NCBI RefSeq assembly: GCF_006717095.1
Contig: NZ_VFQE01000002.1
Location: 496,001 to 560,000, forward strand
Direction: 5' to 3'
Origin: Blastococcus colisei
GTDB lineage: Bacteria; Actinomycetota; Actinomycetes; Mycobacteriales; Geodermatophilaceae
DNA length: 64,000 bases
In this document: positions 8,379 through 16,723 of the stretch, one piece after another
How the letters are laid out: the number at the start of each line of letters is the position of its first letter
Numbering within the stretch: the stretch's first letter is position 1
Notes under the pieces: model-generated
Seen by the model: only the letters and a program-made list of their open reading frames with translations
Told to the model about the DNA's origin: nothing
Database searches by the model: none
Made by a program: the position numbers and the translations under genes

Positions 8379-8936
8379 TCATGCCGGCAGGTCACCGCCC
8401 GGCCCCGCGGCCTCGGCGAGCAGCCGCTCACGGTGATCCGAGGGCAGCAGGTCGACGTACACGGTGCCGTTCAGGTGGTCCACCTCGTGCTGGAGGCAGC
8501 GCGCCGCCATGCCCGTCGCCTCGATCGACAGCGGCTCGCCCTTCACGTCGACGCCGTCCACGCGGGCGCGGAAGGCGCGGGGGAGGTCGGCGTAGGGACC
8601 GGGGACGGAGAGGCAGCCCTCCTCGGTCACCTCCTCGGCCGGCTCGTCGCCCACCGGTTCGAGGATCGTCAGCGTCGGGTTGACCACGTAACCGACGACG
8701 TCGCCACCGTCGGCGTCGGGGCAGTCGATGACGAAGACCCGGGCGTCGACGCCGATCTGGTTGGCGGCCAGCCCCACCCCGTCGGCCGCCTCCATGCTGG
8801 CGAACATGTCCAGGAGCAGGTGCCGGAGGTCGCGGTCGAACTCGGTCACCGGGGCGCACGGCCGGTGCAGGACCGGGTTGCTGCCGTAGGTGACGATCGG
8901 CCGGGCGACGCCGTCGTAACGGCCGGGCAGGCGCAT
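8379..8936 (-). CDS. def: Peptide deformylase
   Basis: Removes the N-formyl group from nascent proteins in the cytoplasm, using a Fe2+ or Zn2+ centre. All three family motifs are intact in the 185-residue product: GVGLAANQ (residues 53-60), EGCLSVPG with metal ligand Cys108, and QHEVDH with ligands His150 and His154 and catalytic Glu151. The ATG at 8936 gives normal length; an upstream extension in the same frame is low-complexity and was excluded. It is divergent from the cbiB gene across 44 bases. Whether this is the only deformylase cannot be told from one window. Confidence 0.95.
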   Translation of the reverse strand: MRLPGRYDGVARPIVTYGSNPVLHRPCAPVTEFDRDLRHLLLDMFASMEAADGVGLAANQIGVDARVFVIDCPDADGGDVVGYVVNPTLTILEPVGDEPAEEVTEEGCLSVPGPYADLPRAFRARVDGVDVKGEPLSIEATGMAARCLQHEVDHLNGTVYVDLLPSDHRERLLAEAAGPGGDLPA

Positions 8937-8980
8937 GACGACCGATCCTAGGGACGGCGTCGGCGAGGCGGGTTGGCACG

Positions 8981-9931
8981 ATGGCCCGCGTGACCGTCCC
9001 GACCGCCGTCGGGCTGGCCCTCGGCGCCGCCGCGGACCTGCTCCTGGCCGACCCACGGCGGCATCATCCGGTGGCCGGCTTCGGAACAGTGGCACTGGCG
9101 ATGGAGCGGCGGACCTGGCGCGACTCCCGCGCGGCCGGGGCCGGGCACGTCCTCGTGCTCGCCGGTGCCGCCGCCGCCCTGGGGACGACCGCGGACAGGC
9201 TCGTGCGGGGACGACCGGTGACCGCCACCCTCCTGACCGCCGCAGCCACCTGGACGGTCCTCGGCGGCACCTCCCTCGGCCGGGCCGCGACGGCGATGCA
9301 CTCCGCCCTCGCCGCCGGTGACCTCCCGGCCGCGCGGGCAGCGCTGCCCGCGCTCGCCGGCCGGGACCCCTCAGGGCTCGGGGAGGCGGAGCTGGCCCGG
9401 GCCACCGTGGAGTCGGTCGCGGAGAACACCTCCGACGCCGCCGTCGCGCCCCTGTTCTGGGGCGCGGTGGCAGGCGCGCCCGGGCTGCTGGCCTATCGGG
9501 CGGTCAACACCCTCGACGCGATGATCGGCCACCGCTCGCCGCGCTACGAACGTTTCGGCTGGGCCGCCGCCCGGCTGGACGACGTCGCCAACTGGCTGCC
9601 CGCGCGGATCACCGCCGCTCTGACGGTGGCCTGCGCCCCGGTGGCCGGCGGCTCCGCCCGCGGCGGGCTGCGCGTCTGGCTCCGGGACGGGGCGGCGCAC
9701 CCCAGCCCGAACTCCGGCCGCTGCGAGGCGGCGACCGCCGGCGCGCTGGGGCTGCGACTCGGCGGCCGCAACGTCTACGGCAGCCGGGTGGAGGTGCGCC
9801 CTCCGCTCGGGGACGGGCGAATCCCGGCCGCGGACGACATCCGCCGGGCCGTACGGCTCTCCCGCGCGGTGTGGACCGCCGCGGCGATCCTGGCGAGCGC
9901 CGGCCGGCTGGCCCGCGCCCGCCGCCGCTGA
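8981..9931 (+). CDS. cbiB: Adenosylcobinamide-phosphate synthase
   Basis: CbiB/CobD is a membrane enzyme that attaches aminopropanol (or its phosphate) to adenosylcobyric acid. The 316-residue protein shows family hallmarks: ADPRRHHPVAGFG near residue 24, the ESVAENTSDAAVAPLFWGA block near residue 147, YRAVNTLDAMIGHRSPRYE, and the SPNSGRCEAATAGALGLRL block near residue 239. It has four to five hydrophobic spans. Aminopropanol phosphate would normally come from the CobC/CobD-type decarboxylase, and the copy of that gene at 20800 here is internally deleted. It stands alone, divergent from def. Confidence 0.93.
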   Translation: MARVTVPTAVGLALGAAADLLLADPRRHHPVAGFGTVALAMERRTWRDSRAAGAGHVLVLAGAAAALGTTADRLVRGRPVTATLLTAAATWTVLGGTSLGRAATAMHSALAAGDLPAARAALPALAGRDPSGLGEAELARATVESVAENTSDAAVAPLFWGAVAGAPGLLAYRAVNTLDAMIGHRSPRYERFGWAAARLDDVANWLPARITAALTVACAPVAGGSARGGLRVWLRDGAAHPSPNSGRCEAATAGALGLRLGGRNVYGSRVEVRPPLGDGRIPAADDIRRAVRLSRAVWTAAAILASAGRLARARRR

Positions 9932-9969
9932 GCCGGGTCGAACGCGGGCGGGAGAGGACCGCCAGGCCC

Positions 9970-10013
9970 GCGAAGTGGCGCTGACTCTGCTTGCCAGGCG
10001 CGGTCCACTTCGC
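9970..10013. promoter_or_regulatory. Inverted repeat upstream of the MocR gene (candidate operator)
   Basis: GCGAAGTGG at 9970-9978 and its exact complement CCACTTCGC at 10005-10013 flank a 26-base spacer that contains a second, smaller complementary pair (TGGC/GCCA). The repeat ends 12 bases before the MocR start codon. MocR regulators usually bind their own promoter regions, so an autoregulatory site is a reasonable inference. Confidence 0.45.
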
Positions 10014-10025
10014 CATGGTGGTCAC

Positions 10026-11471
10026 ATGCCACCGGGCGCCGACCAGTCCACCGCCCACGGACTGGCCACCCTGATCGGGCCGGTGCCGGGGTTGCCCGGA
10101 CCTCTCTATGCCGGGCTGGCCCGGCGCATCCGCGACCTCGTGGCCTCCGGCTCGCTGCCGGTGGGCCACCGGCTGCCCGCCGAGCGGGAACTGGCCGCCG
10201 CGTGCGACGTGAGCCGGGTGACGGTCGCGTCGGCCTACCGGGTCCTCCGGGACGAGGGTTTCGCCAGCACGCGGCACGGCTCGGGCACGGTCACCGAGCT
10301 GCCGGAGGCCGTCTCCCGCTGGGGTCCGCCGAGCAGCTCTCCGGGGGTGCTGGACCTGGCCCACGCAGCGCCGGAGGCGGCTCCGCAACTGGCGGCCGCC
10401 TACGCAGAGGCGCTCACCGCCCTTCCCGCGCACCTGTCCGAGCACGGTTACGCCCCGAACGGCCTGCCGCAGCTGCGCGCGGCGATCGCCGACCGGTTCA
10501 CCGCCCGCGGTCTGCCCACCGAACCCGACCAGGTGGTGGTCACCGCCGGCGTCGGCGACGCCACCGCCACCGTCCTCGAGACGCTGCTCCAGCCGGGCGA
10601 CCGGGTGCTGGTCGAGCACCCCACCTATCCCGGCGTCCTCGGCATGGTGTCCGCCGCGGGGGGCCGGTGCACGCCGGTGCCGGTCGACCCCGCCGACCCC
10701 GACGGCCTCATCCGCGCGGCGCGCCTGGCCGCCCGGCAGAGCAGCCCCCGGCTGGCGTTCGTGATCCCGGACTTCTCCAACCCCACCGGTGCCCGCCTGT
10801 CGGCGACCGGGCGCCGCCGGCTGGCCGCCACCCTGTGGCAGCAGGGTGTCCTGACCGTCGTCGACGAGGTCGCCGCCGAGCTGCACCTGGACGGCGCCGG
10901 GCTGCCCCCCTTCGCCGCCGGGCTGCCGGACGCCGCGACGGTCACCGTCGGGGGCCTGTCGAAAGCGGTCTGGGGCGGGCTCCGGGTCGGCTGGTTGCGC
11001 ACCGACGCGGCGCTGGCCGCCCAGCTCGGCGCCACCCTGGTCCGCCGGCAGCTGTCGGTCGGCATGCTCGACCAGTTGGCCGCGACCGTCCTGTTCGGAC
11101 AGTTCGACGCGGTCCTCGACCAGCGGCGGGCACAGCTCCGCGAGCGCCGGGACGCGCTGGTGAGTGCGATCGGCGGCCTGCTGCCCGACTGGGAGGTGTC
11201 CTCCCCCGCCGGCGGGCTGTCCGTCTGGTGCCGGCTCCCGGCCGGGATCAGCTCCGCCGCCCTGGCCGCCGCGGCGGCTCCGCTGGGGCTCCTGCTCGCC
11301 GAGGGCCGCGCCTTCGGCACCGGGCACGCCTTCGACGACCATCTGCGGCTGCCCTTCACCCGCCCGGCCGACGAGCTGCGCCGAGCGGTCGAGGTGCTCG
11401 CCCGGGTGCAAGCGGGATTGCGCTCCGGCGCGGTGATCGGCGCCCCCGCGCGGCCGCTCGCCGTCGTCTGA
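10026..11471 (+). CDS. MocR-type regulator: GntR winged helix fused to PLP aminotransferase domain
   Basis: A 481-residue transcription factor. Residues about 15-90 form a GntR winged helix (LPAERELAAACDVSRVTVAS, then YRVLRDEGFASTRHGSGTV). Residues about 110-470 are a fold-type I aminotransferase domain with EHPTYPG, PDFSNPTG, VVDEVAAELH, and the PLP-binding lysine in GGLSKAVWGGLRVGW. A PLP adduct or PLP itself is the expected effector, and the aminotransferase domain usually acts as a sensor. The ATG at 10026 follows the inverted repeat at 9970-10013. It is YczR-like by overall look. The regulated target is unclear; cbiB upstream and the ANTAR gene downstream are on the same strand. Confidence 0.92.
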   Translation: MPPGADQSTAHGLATLIGPVPGLPGPLYAGLARRIRDLVASGSLPVGHRLPAERELAAACDVSRVTVASAYRVLRDEGFASTRHGSGTVTELPEAVSRWGPPSSSPGVLDLAHAAPEAAPQLAAAYAEALTALPAHLSEHGYAPNGLPQLRAAIADRFTARGLPTEPDQVVVTAGVGDATATVLETLLQPGDRVLVEHPTYPGVLGMVSAAGGRCTPVPVDPADPDGLIRAARLAARQSSPRLAFVIPDFSNPTGARLSATGRRRLAATLWQQGVLTVVDEVAAELHLDGAGLPPFAAGLPDAATVTVGGLSKAVWGGLRVGWLRTDAALAAQLGATLVRRQLSVGMLDQLAATVLFGQFDAVLDQRRAQLRERRDALVSAIGGLLPDWEVSSPAGGLSVWCRLPAGISSAALAAAAAPLGLLLAEGRAFGTGHAFDDHLRLPFTRPADELRRAVEVLARVQAGLRSGAVIGAPARPLAVV

Positions 11472-11678
11472 CGGGCGGCTCGTGCGCTGCACTGTTCAGC
11501 ACGTCGCACCGCGACCACGGACGGTGACGGCACGACGCCGGCCGCGGACGCCGACCTGCGCCGCTCCGTCCCGTCCGGCCCTTCGACCCCTGCGAGGTGC
11601 CGCGCCCCGTCGTACCGTCTCCGCAGCGGAGCGGCCGACCCCTCACCGGGGCCGGGGAACCACAGGGTCGACAGGCGG

Positions 11679-11694
11679 CCCGTGGCGCCACGGG
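11679..11694. promoter_or_regulatory. Perfect 16-bp palindrome upstream of the ANTAR gene
   Basis: CCCGTGGCGCCACGGG is its own reverse complement and lies 33 bases before the ANTAR start codon. It could be a protein-binding site or a leader hairpin. Nothing else was recognised in the 256-base gap 11472-11727 apart from the AGGGGGA ribosome binding site at 11715-11721. Confidence 0.35.
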
Positions 11695-11727
11695 AGCAAC
11701 GGCCCGGCTCTGACTAGGGGGAAAGAC

Positions 11728-12477
11728 ATGGCGTCACCGGCACTCTCACGTCATCGGTCGGTCACCCGACCGCCGTCTTCCACCACGGTCGCCGTCCCAT
11801 GTCCCGGCCCCGAGGCGGCGGTCGAGCCGGGCGCGCCGGGCGGGCGCGTCGCAGGCCGCTACCGGTTCGACCGGCGCAGCGGCGGCTGGTGGTGGTCGCC
11901 GGAGATGTTCACCCTGCACGGTCTGCCCGCCGGCGGAGAACCGCCGGGCACCGAGGAGTACCTGCGCTTCCAGCACGCCGAGGACCGGACCCGCATCCTC
12001 GAGGCGCTCGCGCGGGCCTGCGCCGACGGGCGGGCCTTCGCGCTGGAGACGCGCATCGTCCGGGCCGACGGGCGCGATCGCACGGTCGTCCTCGTGGGCG
12101 AACCGCAGCGGGACGCGGCCGGTGAGGTCACCGTCATCGAGGGCATCTGCGTCGACATCACCGAGGGTCTCCCCCGCGGTCACGACCGCGGCGGCGTGGA
12201 CCGTGCCAGCGCGCTGGAGGCCGAGGTCGAGCAGATGCGCGCCGCGATGGCCAGCCGCGCCGCCATCGAGCAGGCCAAGGGCATCCTGATGCTGCTGACC
12301 AACTGCGGGGACCAGGTCGCCTTCGACCTGCTGGCCCACATCTCCAGCCACACCCACCGGAAGGTGCGCGACGTCGCGGAGGTCATCACCCGGTCGGCGG
12401 CCGGGCAGAGCCGGCTCCCCGACGACGTCCGCGCGATCATCCGGGACGCCTGCCCACCCAGCCAGCCGCTGCGGTGA
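11728..12477 (+). CDS. PAS and ANTAR domain-containing protein
   Basis: A 249-residue predicted RNA-binding antiterminator with a sensor domain. Residues about 45-150 form a PAS fold (WWWSPEMFTLHGLPAG, then a PAC-like VIEGICVDITE end). Residues about 165-235 match ANTAR (RAAIEQAKGILMLLTNCG, then AFDLLAHISSHTHRKVRDVA), which binds paired stem-loops in nascent RNA and prevents termination. ATG at 11728 has AGGGGGA upstream with good spacing; the longer upstream ORF is a low-complexity extension. The signal sensed is unknown and no two-component partner adjoins. Confidence 0.9.
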   Translation: MASPALSRHRSVTRPPSSTTVAVPCPGPEAAVEPGAPGGRVAGRYRFDRRSGGWWWSPEMFTLHGLPAGGEPPGTEEYLRFQHAEDRTRILEALARACADGRAFALETRIVRADGRDRTVVLVGEPQRDAAGEVTVIEGICVDITEGLPRGHDRGGVDRASALEAEVEQMRAAMASRAAIEQAKGILMLLTNCGDQVAFDLLAHISSHTHRKVRDVAEVITRSAAGQSRLPDDVRAIIRDACPPSQPLR

Positions 12478-12584
12478 TCGGGCCTGGGTGACCTCTCCTC
12501 CGGGCCGTTCGGGAGAATGCCGGAGCCACGCGCCGACGATCGTCGACGGCGTGCACCCCGACGGCCCGAGGAGGCAAGCGCGGC

Positions 12585-13229
12585 GTGGTCTACCTCATCT
12601 CGCGGCTGATCCTGCGACCCCTGTTCCTGCTCGTCTTCCGGCCGCACGTGGTCGGCCGGCAGAACGTTCCGGCCACCGGCCCCTTCATCATCGCCAGCAA
12701 CCACCTGTCGTTCATCGACAGCATGGCCATCCCCCTCATGTCTCCCCGGCGGGTGGGCTACCTGGCGAAAGCGGAGTACTTCACCGGATCGGGCATCAAG
12801 GGCTGGTTCATCAAGACCTGGTTCACCGCACTCGGCGCCCTGCCGGTCGAGCGGCAGACCCACCGGGCCGCCCAGGAGGCGCTCGACACGGCGATGACCG
12901 TGCTCCGCGCCGGGGGCGGGTTCGGCATCTACCCCGAGGGGACCCGCTCGCGCGACGGCCGGCTGGCCCGCGGCAAGACCGGAGTGGCCTGGCTGGCGCT
13001 CACCGCCGACTGCCCCGTCGTCCCGGTGGCGATCATGGGCACCGACCGCATCCAGCCCATCGGTGCCGGGTGGCCGCGGCCGCACCGCTTCACCGTCGTC
13101 TTCGGCAAGCCCCTGACCTTCCCCGAGCACCAGGGCAAGGCCGGGAGCAACCGCTCCCGCCGAGAGGTGACCGACACGATCATGGAGGCGATCGCCGAGC
13201 TCTCCGGTCAGGAGAAGGCCGGCTGGTGA
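12585..13229 (+). CDS. plsC: 1-acyl-sn-glycerol-3-phosphate acyltransferase family protein
   Basis: A 214-residue membrane-associated acyltransferase of phospholipid synthesis that transfers an acyl chain to lysophosphatidic acid. The catalytic HX4D motif is in SNHLSFIDS (near residue 42) and the glycerol-phosphate site in IYPEGTRSRDGRL (near residue 115), followed by VPVAIMGTDRIQP. An N-terminal hydrophobic segment may anchor it. The GTG at 12585 follows GAGGAGG at 12568-12574. Its stop overlaps the cobQ start (GTGA), a coupling without obvious metabolic logic. Confidence 0.9.
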   Translation: MVYLISRLILRPLFLLVFRPHVVGRQNVPATGPFIIASNHLSFIDSMAIPLMSPRRVGYLAKAEYFTGSGIKGWFIKTWFTALGALPVERQTHRAAQEALDTAMTVLRAGGGFGIYPEGTRSRDGRLARGKTGVAWLALTADCPVVPVAIMGTDRIQPIGAGWPRPHRFTVVFGKPLTFPEHQGKAGSNRSRREVTDTIMEAIAELSGQEKAGW

Positions 13230-14725
13230 AAGGCGCCCTCCTGGTCGCGGGGACGACGTCGGACGCCGGGAAGTCCGTCGTCACCGCCGGGATCTGCCGC
13301 TGGCTGGTGCGCCAGGGCGTCTCCGTGGCGCCGTTCAAGGCGCAGAACATGAGCAACAACTCGATGGTCACCCCGGACGGCGCCGAGATCGGACGGGCGC
13401 AGGTGATGCAGGCCGCCGCCGCTCGGGTGCAGCCCGAGGCGGCCATGAACCCCGTCCTGCTCAAGCCCGGGGGCGCACACTCCAGCCAGGTCGTCGTCCT
13501 CGGCCGGCCGGTCGGCGAGGTGACCGCGCTGTCCTACGGCCCGATGAAGGCCGCGCTCCTGGAGCAGGCCCTCGCGAGCCTGGCCGATCTGCGGCGCCGG
13601 TTCGACGTCGTCGTGTGCGAGGGCGCGGGTTCCCCCACCGAGATCAACCTGCGCGCCGGTGACATCGTCAACATGGGGCTGGCCACCGCCGCGGACCTGC
13701 CGGTGGTCGTCGTGGGCGACATCGACCGCGGCGGCGTCTTCCCCGCGCTGTACGGCACCGTCGCGCTCATGCCGCCCGGGGACCAGCGGCTGGTCGCCGG
13801 CTTCCTGGTGAACAAGTTCCGCGGCGACGTCCGCCTGCTCACCCCGGGACTGACCGAGCTCACCCGGCTCACCGGCCGGCCGACCCTGGGGGTCCTCCCC
13901 TGGCTGGACGGCCCCGCCATGGACGTCGAGGACTCCCTCGGCCTGCCGACCGGCGTGGTGCCCGGGCTCCCGCCCCGCGGGGAGGACGTCCTGCGCGTGT
14001 CCGTGGCGCGGTTCCCGCGGCTGTCCAACGTCACCGACCTCGACGCACTGGCCGCCGAGCCCGGCGTCCTCGTCCGCTACGCCACCCGCCCCGAGGAGCT
14101 CGCCGACGCCGACCTCGTGGTGCTGCCGGGCACGCGCGCCACCGTGGCCGACCTCGGCTGGCTGCGGGAGACCGGACTGGACCGGGCGGTCCTCCGCCGG
14201 GCCGCCGACGGCTGCCCGGTGCTCGGCATCTGCGGCGGCGCCCAGATGCTGGCCCGGAGCATCACCGACGAGGTGGAGTCGGCGGCCGGCACGGTCGACG
14301 GGCTCGGGCTGCTGCCGACCGACGTCCGCTTCGCCCGGGAGAAGACGCTCGGCCGGCCGGTGGGGCAGGCGCTGGGCGAGCCGGTGCACGGTTACGAGAT
14401 CCACCACGGCATCGCCGCGGTCGACGAGGGCGCCGAGCAGTTCCTGGACGGCGCCCGGGCCGGCGCGGTCTTCGGGACGACGTGGCACGGGGCGCTGGAG
14501 AACGACGGCTTCCGCCGGGCGTTCCTGACCGAGGTGGCCGCCATCAGCGGACGGCGGTTCGTGGCCGCACCGGACACGGACTTCGCCGCGCTCCGCGAGG
14601 CGCGGCTGGACCGGCTCGGCGACCTGGTGGCCGAGCACGCCGACACCGACGCCCTGTGGCGGCTGATCGAGGACGGCCCGCCCGGTGACCTGCCCCTGCT
14701 CCCGCCCGGCGTCAGCGGTCGGTGA
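13226..14725 (+). CDS. cobQ: Cobyric acid synthase
   Basis: Uses glutamine and ATP to amidate four side-chain carboxylates of adenosylcobyrinic a,c-diamide in the cytoplasm. The 499-residue protein starts MKGALLVAGTTSDAGKS (P-loop-like ATP site), continues with KAQNMSNNS and the CEGAGSPTEINL block near residue 133, and ends with a class I glutamine amidotransferase domain in which Cys lies in GICGGAQML near residue 335 and His in YEIHHG near residue 391. GTG at 13226 overlaps the plsC stop by four bases and gives the canonical N-terminus. It overlaps the convergent thioesterase gene by 14 bases. Confidence 0.95.
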   Translation: MKGALLVAGTTSDAGKSVVTAGICRWLVRQGVSVAPFKAQNMSNNSMVTPDGAEIGRAQVMQAAAARVQPEAAMNPVLLKPGGAHSSQVVVLGRPVGEVTALSYGPMKAALLEQALASLADLRRRFDVVVCEGAGSPTEINLRAGDIVNMGLATAADLPVVVVGDIDRGGVFPALYGTVALMPPGDQRLVAGFLVNKFRGDVRLLTPGLTELTRLTGRPTLGVLPWLDGPAMDVEDSLGLPTGVVPGLPPRGEDVLRVSVARFPRLSNVTDLDALAAEPGVLVRYATRPEELADADLVVLPGTRATVADLGWLRETGLDRAVLRRAADGCPVLGICGGAQMLARSITDEVESAAGTVDGLGLLPTDVRFAREKTLGRPVGQALGEPVHGYEIHHGIAAVDEGAEQFLDGARAGAVFGTTWHGALENDGFRRAFLTEVAAISGRRFVAAPDTDFAALREARLDRLGDLVAEHADTDALWRLIEDGPPGDLPLLPPGVSGR

Positions 14726-15101
14726 GCAGCGCCCGGACGTCGTCCGGCCACGGAACGGCCCGGCCGTCGTCGACGGCCACGTAGGTGTTGCGGACGACGC
14801 AGCACGTCCGCCCGCCCACGCGCACGGTGTAGCGGACCGTCACGCTGGTGCGGCCGACCTTCTCCGTCTCGGCGTCGACGACGACCGTGTCGCCCCAGCG
14901 GGCCGACGACGTCCACTCCAGCGTGCTGGCCTTGACCACGGGATCGATCCGCCGCTCGACGAGGACGTCCCACGGCAGGCCGTGCGCGGCCCACCATGCG
15001 TTGGAGGCCTCGTCGGCCCAGGTCAGGTAGTGGGCGTTGAAGACGACCCCCTGCTGGTCGCACTCCACGTATCGGACGGGCGAACTCCACTGTGCCGGCA
15101 C
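14712..15101 (-). CDS. Acyl-CoA thioesterase, 4HBT hot-dog family
   Basis: A 129-residue single hot-dog-fold protein. The motif RYVECDQQGVVFNAHYLTW near residue 10 carries the aspartate typical of the 4-hydroxybenzoyl-CoA thioesterase family (D-x-x-G-V/I-V-x-x-x-x-Y), and the rest follows the usual strand pattern. It probably hydrolyses an acyl-CoA; the substrate is unknown. GTG at 15101 is the only reasonable start. It is divergent from the flavin oxidoreductase-like gene at 15143 and convergent with cobQ. Confidence 0.85.
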   Translation of the reverse strand: MPAQWSSPVRYVECDQQGVVFNAHYLTWADEASNAWWAAHGLPWDVLVERRIDPVVKASTLEWTSSARWGDTVVVDAETEKVGRTSVTVRYTVRVGGRTCCVVRNTYVAVDDGRAVPWPDDVRALLTDR

Positions 15102-15142
15102 GGGGCAGCAGGCTATCGCCGGTCGCCGTCTACGGTCGGCGC

Positions 15143-15787
15143 GTGGATTCCGTCGCCGTCCCCGCTCCCGGCCCCCGCACCGGCCCGGGGGCCGGCTCTT
15201 CCGAGGTGCTGGCCGGCTACCGCACTCCTGGCGGACTGGTGCTGGACAAGGTGATCGACCGCCTCGACGTGCACTGCCGGGAGTTCATCGCCCACTCCCC
15301 GTTCGCCACGCTGGCCACCGCCGACGCCGAGGGCTGGCCGGACATCTCCCCGCGCGGCGGCGACCCGGGCTTCGTGCACGTCCTCGACGAGCACCGGCTG
15401 GCCCTGCCGGACCGCCCTGGCAACAACCGGGTGGACAGCCTGCGCAAGCTGACCGTCAACCCCCGGGCCGCGCTGATGTTCCTGGTCCCCGGCGTCGAGC
15501 AGACGCTGCGCGTCTACGGGACGACGACGCTGCTGCGGCCCGACGAGCTCGACATCGACCTCACCGAGTTCGGCCGGCCACCGCTGTCGGTCGTGCTGAT
15601 GCACGTGCAGCGGGCCTACTTCCAGTGCCCGAAGTCGGTGATGCGCTCGGGCCTCTGGGATCCTGCCCGACAGGTCGCGCGGGGAACCCTGACGCCTTTC
15701 GGCCGGGTGCTCAAGGACCACTGCGCGCTGGAGACCGACCTGCCGGACGACGCGACGATCCGGGCGGACCTCGCGCAGGAGCTCTGA
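15143..15787 (+). CDS. Pyridoxamine 5'-phosphate oxidase family (flavin split-barrel) protein
   Basis: A 214-residue split-beta-barrel flavoprotein. The core SPFATLATADAEGWPDISPRG and VLDEHRLALPDRPGNNRVDS are characteristic of the FMN-dependent PPOX-type subgroup named after MSMEG_1061. The C-terminal CPKSVMRSGLWDP also fits that subgroup. It is likely a cytoplasmic oxidoreductase with unknown substrate. GTG at 15143 gives the expected length; an in-frame upstream start (15092) adds residues that overlap the divergent thioesterase promoter. Confidence 0.85.
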   Translation: MDSVAVPAPGPRTGPGAGSSEVLAGYRTPGGLVLDKVIDRLDVHCREFIAHSPFATLATADAEGWPDISPRGGDPGFVHVLDEHRLALPDRPGNNRVDSLRKLTVNPRAALMFLVPGVEQTLRVYGTTTLLRPDELDIDLTEFGRPPLSVVLMHVQRAYFQCPKSVMRSGLWDPARQVARGTLTPFGRVLKDHCALETDLPDDATIRADLAQEL

Positions 15788-15824
15788 GGACTGCCGGACC
15801 GTCGGTGCCCTGTCCGGGAGGGCT

Positions 15825-16022
15825 TCAGCCGGCGCGCAGGTCCCGCTGCAGCTTCCGGTCGGCGACGGCGCGCTCGGCCATGACGCGCGACCGCCGCCGG
15901 CGGGGTCGACGGTCGCTGCCGAGGTAGCGGGCGTCCTCGACGAGCTGGAAGGCGGCGAGGACGCTCGCCCGCACCTCCCGCGCGCGGGGAACCGCCGGGC
16001 GCACCGGTTCGAACGTCGTCAC
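15825..16022 (-). CDS. Small basic hypothetical protein
   Basis: A 65-codon ORF from GTG at 16022. The product has a helical middle (ASVLAAFQLVEDARYLG) followed by the arginine cluster RRPRRRRSR and a second helix, giving a high positive charge suited to nucleic acid or membrane binding. It is divergent from the PemK-like gene, with a palindrome (16123-16136) between them. No family is recognised; actinobacterial codon bias is the main support. Confidence 0.5.
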   Translation of the reverse strand: MTTFEPVRPAVPRAREVRASVLAAFQLVEDARYLGSDRRPRRRRSRVMAERAVADRKLQRDLRAG

Positions 16023-16122
16023 TGCGAACCCCCGTCTCCCGGGGCTCCGCCGAGCACCCGTGGGTCCATGGTGCCCGGCTGTCGCCGGATCCAACCCCCT
16101 CCGTCACCATTCGGTACCGATG

Positions 16123-16136
16123 TGTCACACGTGACA
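16123..16136. promoter_or_regulatory. TGTCAC-AC-GTGACA inverted repeat in divergent promoter region
   Basis: Six-base perfect arms around a 2-base centre lie in the 182-base gap between the small basic gene (leftward) and the PemK-like gene (rightward). It has the shape of a dimeric regulator site. No regulator is assigned. Confidence 0.35.
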
Positions 16137-16204
16137 GCCGGGGCGGATGGGACCAGCCACCGGGTCCGCCGGTCAGGCGGACGGCGACGTCGTACGGTGC
16201 CGGG

Positions 16205-16720
16205 ATGGCGCGCGACGCAGGCATCCTCCGGCTCGTCGGCCGGGCCGCCGGCCTGGTCCGCGGCGCAGTCGGCACGGGAAGGGCAACGCGTCCGCCGCCC
16301 GGGCGTCGCGCTCGACGCAGCGCGGCCATGTCGGAGGCTCCCGACGTGGCGTACCGGCCGCACGCGGACGGCCGGCCCGACCCGGGCGAGATCGTGTGGA
16401 CCTGGGTGCCCTACGACGAGGGCGACGGCCGCGGCAAGGACCGGCCTGTCCTCGTCATCGGCCGGCGCGGGGCGCACCTGCTGGGGCTGATGCTCACCAG
16501 CAGGGACCACGACCGCGACACCGCGGACGAGGCCCGGCACGGGCGGGTGTGGACCGACATCGGCACCGGCTCCTGGGACTCGCGGGGCCGGCCGAGCGAG
16601 GTCCGCCTGGACCGGCTCCTGGAGCTGGACCCGGCCGCCGTCCGCCGCGAAGGCGCCGCACTCGACCGGGCGCGGTTCGATCGCGTCGTGGCCGAGGCCC
16701 GGCGGGTCCAGGGCTGGTGA
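16205..16720 (+). CDS. PemK/MazF-like protein without a visible antitoxin partner
   Basis: A 171-residue protein whose residues about 60-170 resemble the PemK/MazF fold: PGEIVWTWVPYDEGDGRGKD followed by RPVLVIGRRG, and a strand pattern ending EVRLDRLLELDP. In toxin MazF proteins this fold is an endoribonuclease. An N-terminal basic stretch of about 45 residues is not part of the fold; an internal ATG at 16328 (MSEAPDVAYRP) is an alternative start that would remove it. No antitoxin-like gene precedes it: the 182 bases upstream hold no co-oriented ORF. A solitary housekeeping PemK-like protein is therefore likelier than an active toxin module. Confidence 0.75.
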   Translation: MARDAGILRLVGRAAGLVRGAVGTGRATRPPPGRRARRSAAMSEAPDVAYRPHADGRPDPGEIVWTWVPYDEGDGRGKDRPVLVIGRRGAHLLGLMLTSRDHDRDTADEARHGRVWTDIGTGSWDSRGRPSEVRLDRLLELDPAAVRREGAALDRARFDRVVAEARRVQGW

Positions 16721-16723
16721 GGC

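Noticed and set aside
11472-11727. ECF-type promoter (GGAAC) upstream of the ANTAR gene
   Set aside because: GGAAC at 11656 is followed by CGT only after 20 bases, too far for the usual -35/-10 spacing.
16023-16204. Antitoxin gene for the PemK-like protein
   Set aside because: No co-oriented ORF with a start and ribosome binding site fits; the small minus-strand gene is divergent and does not resemble MazE.
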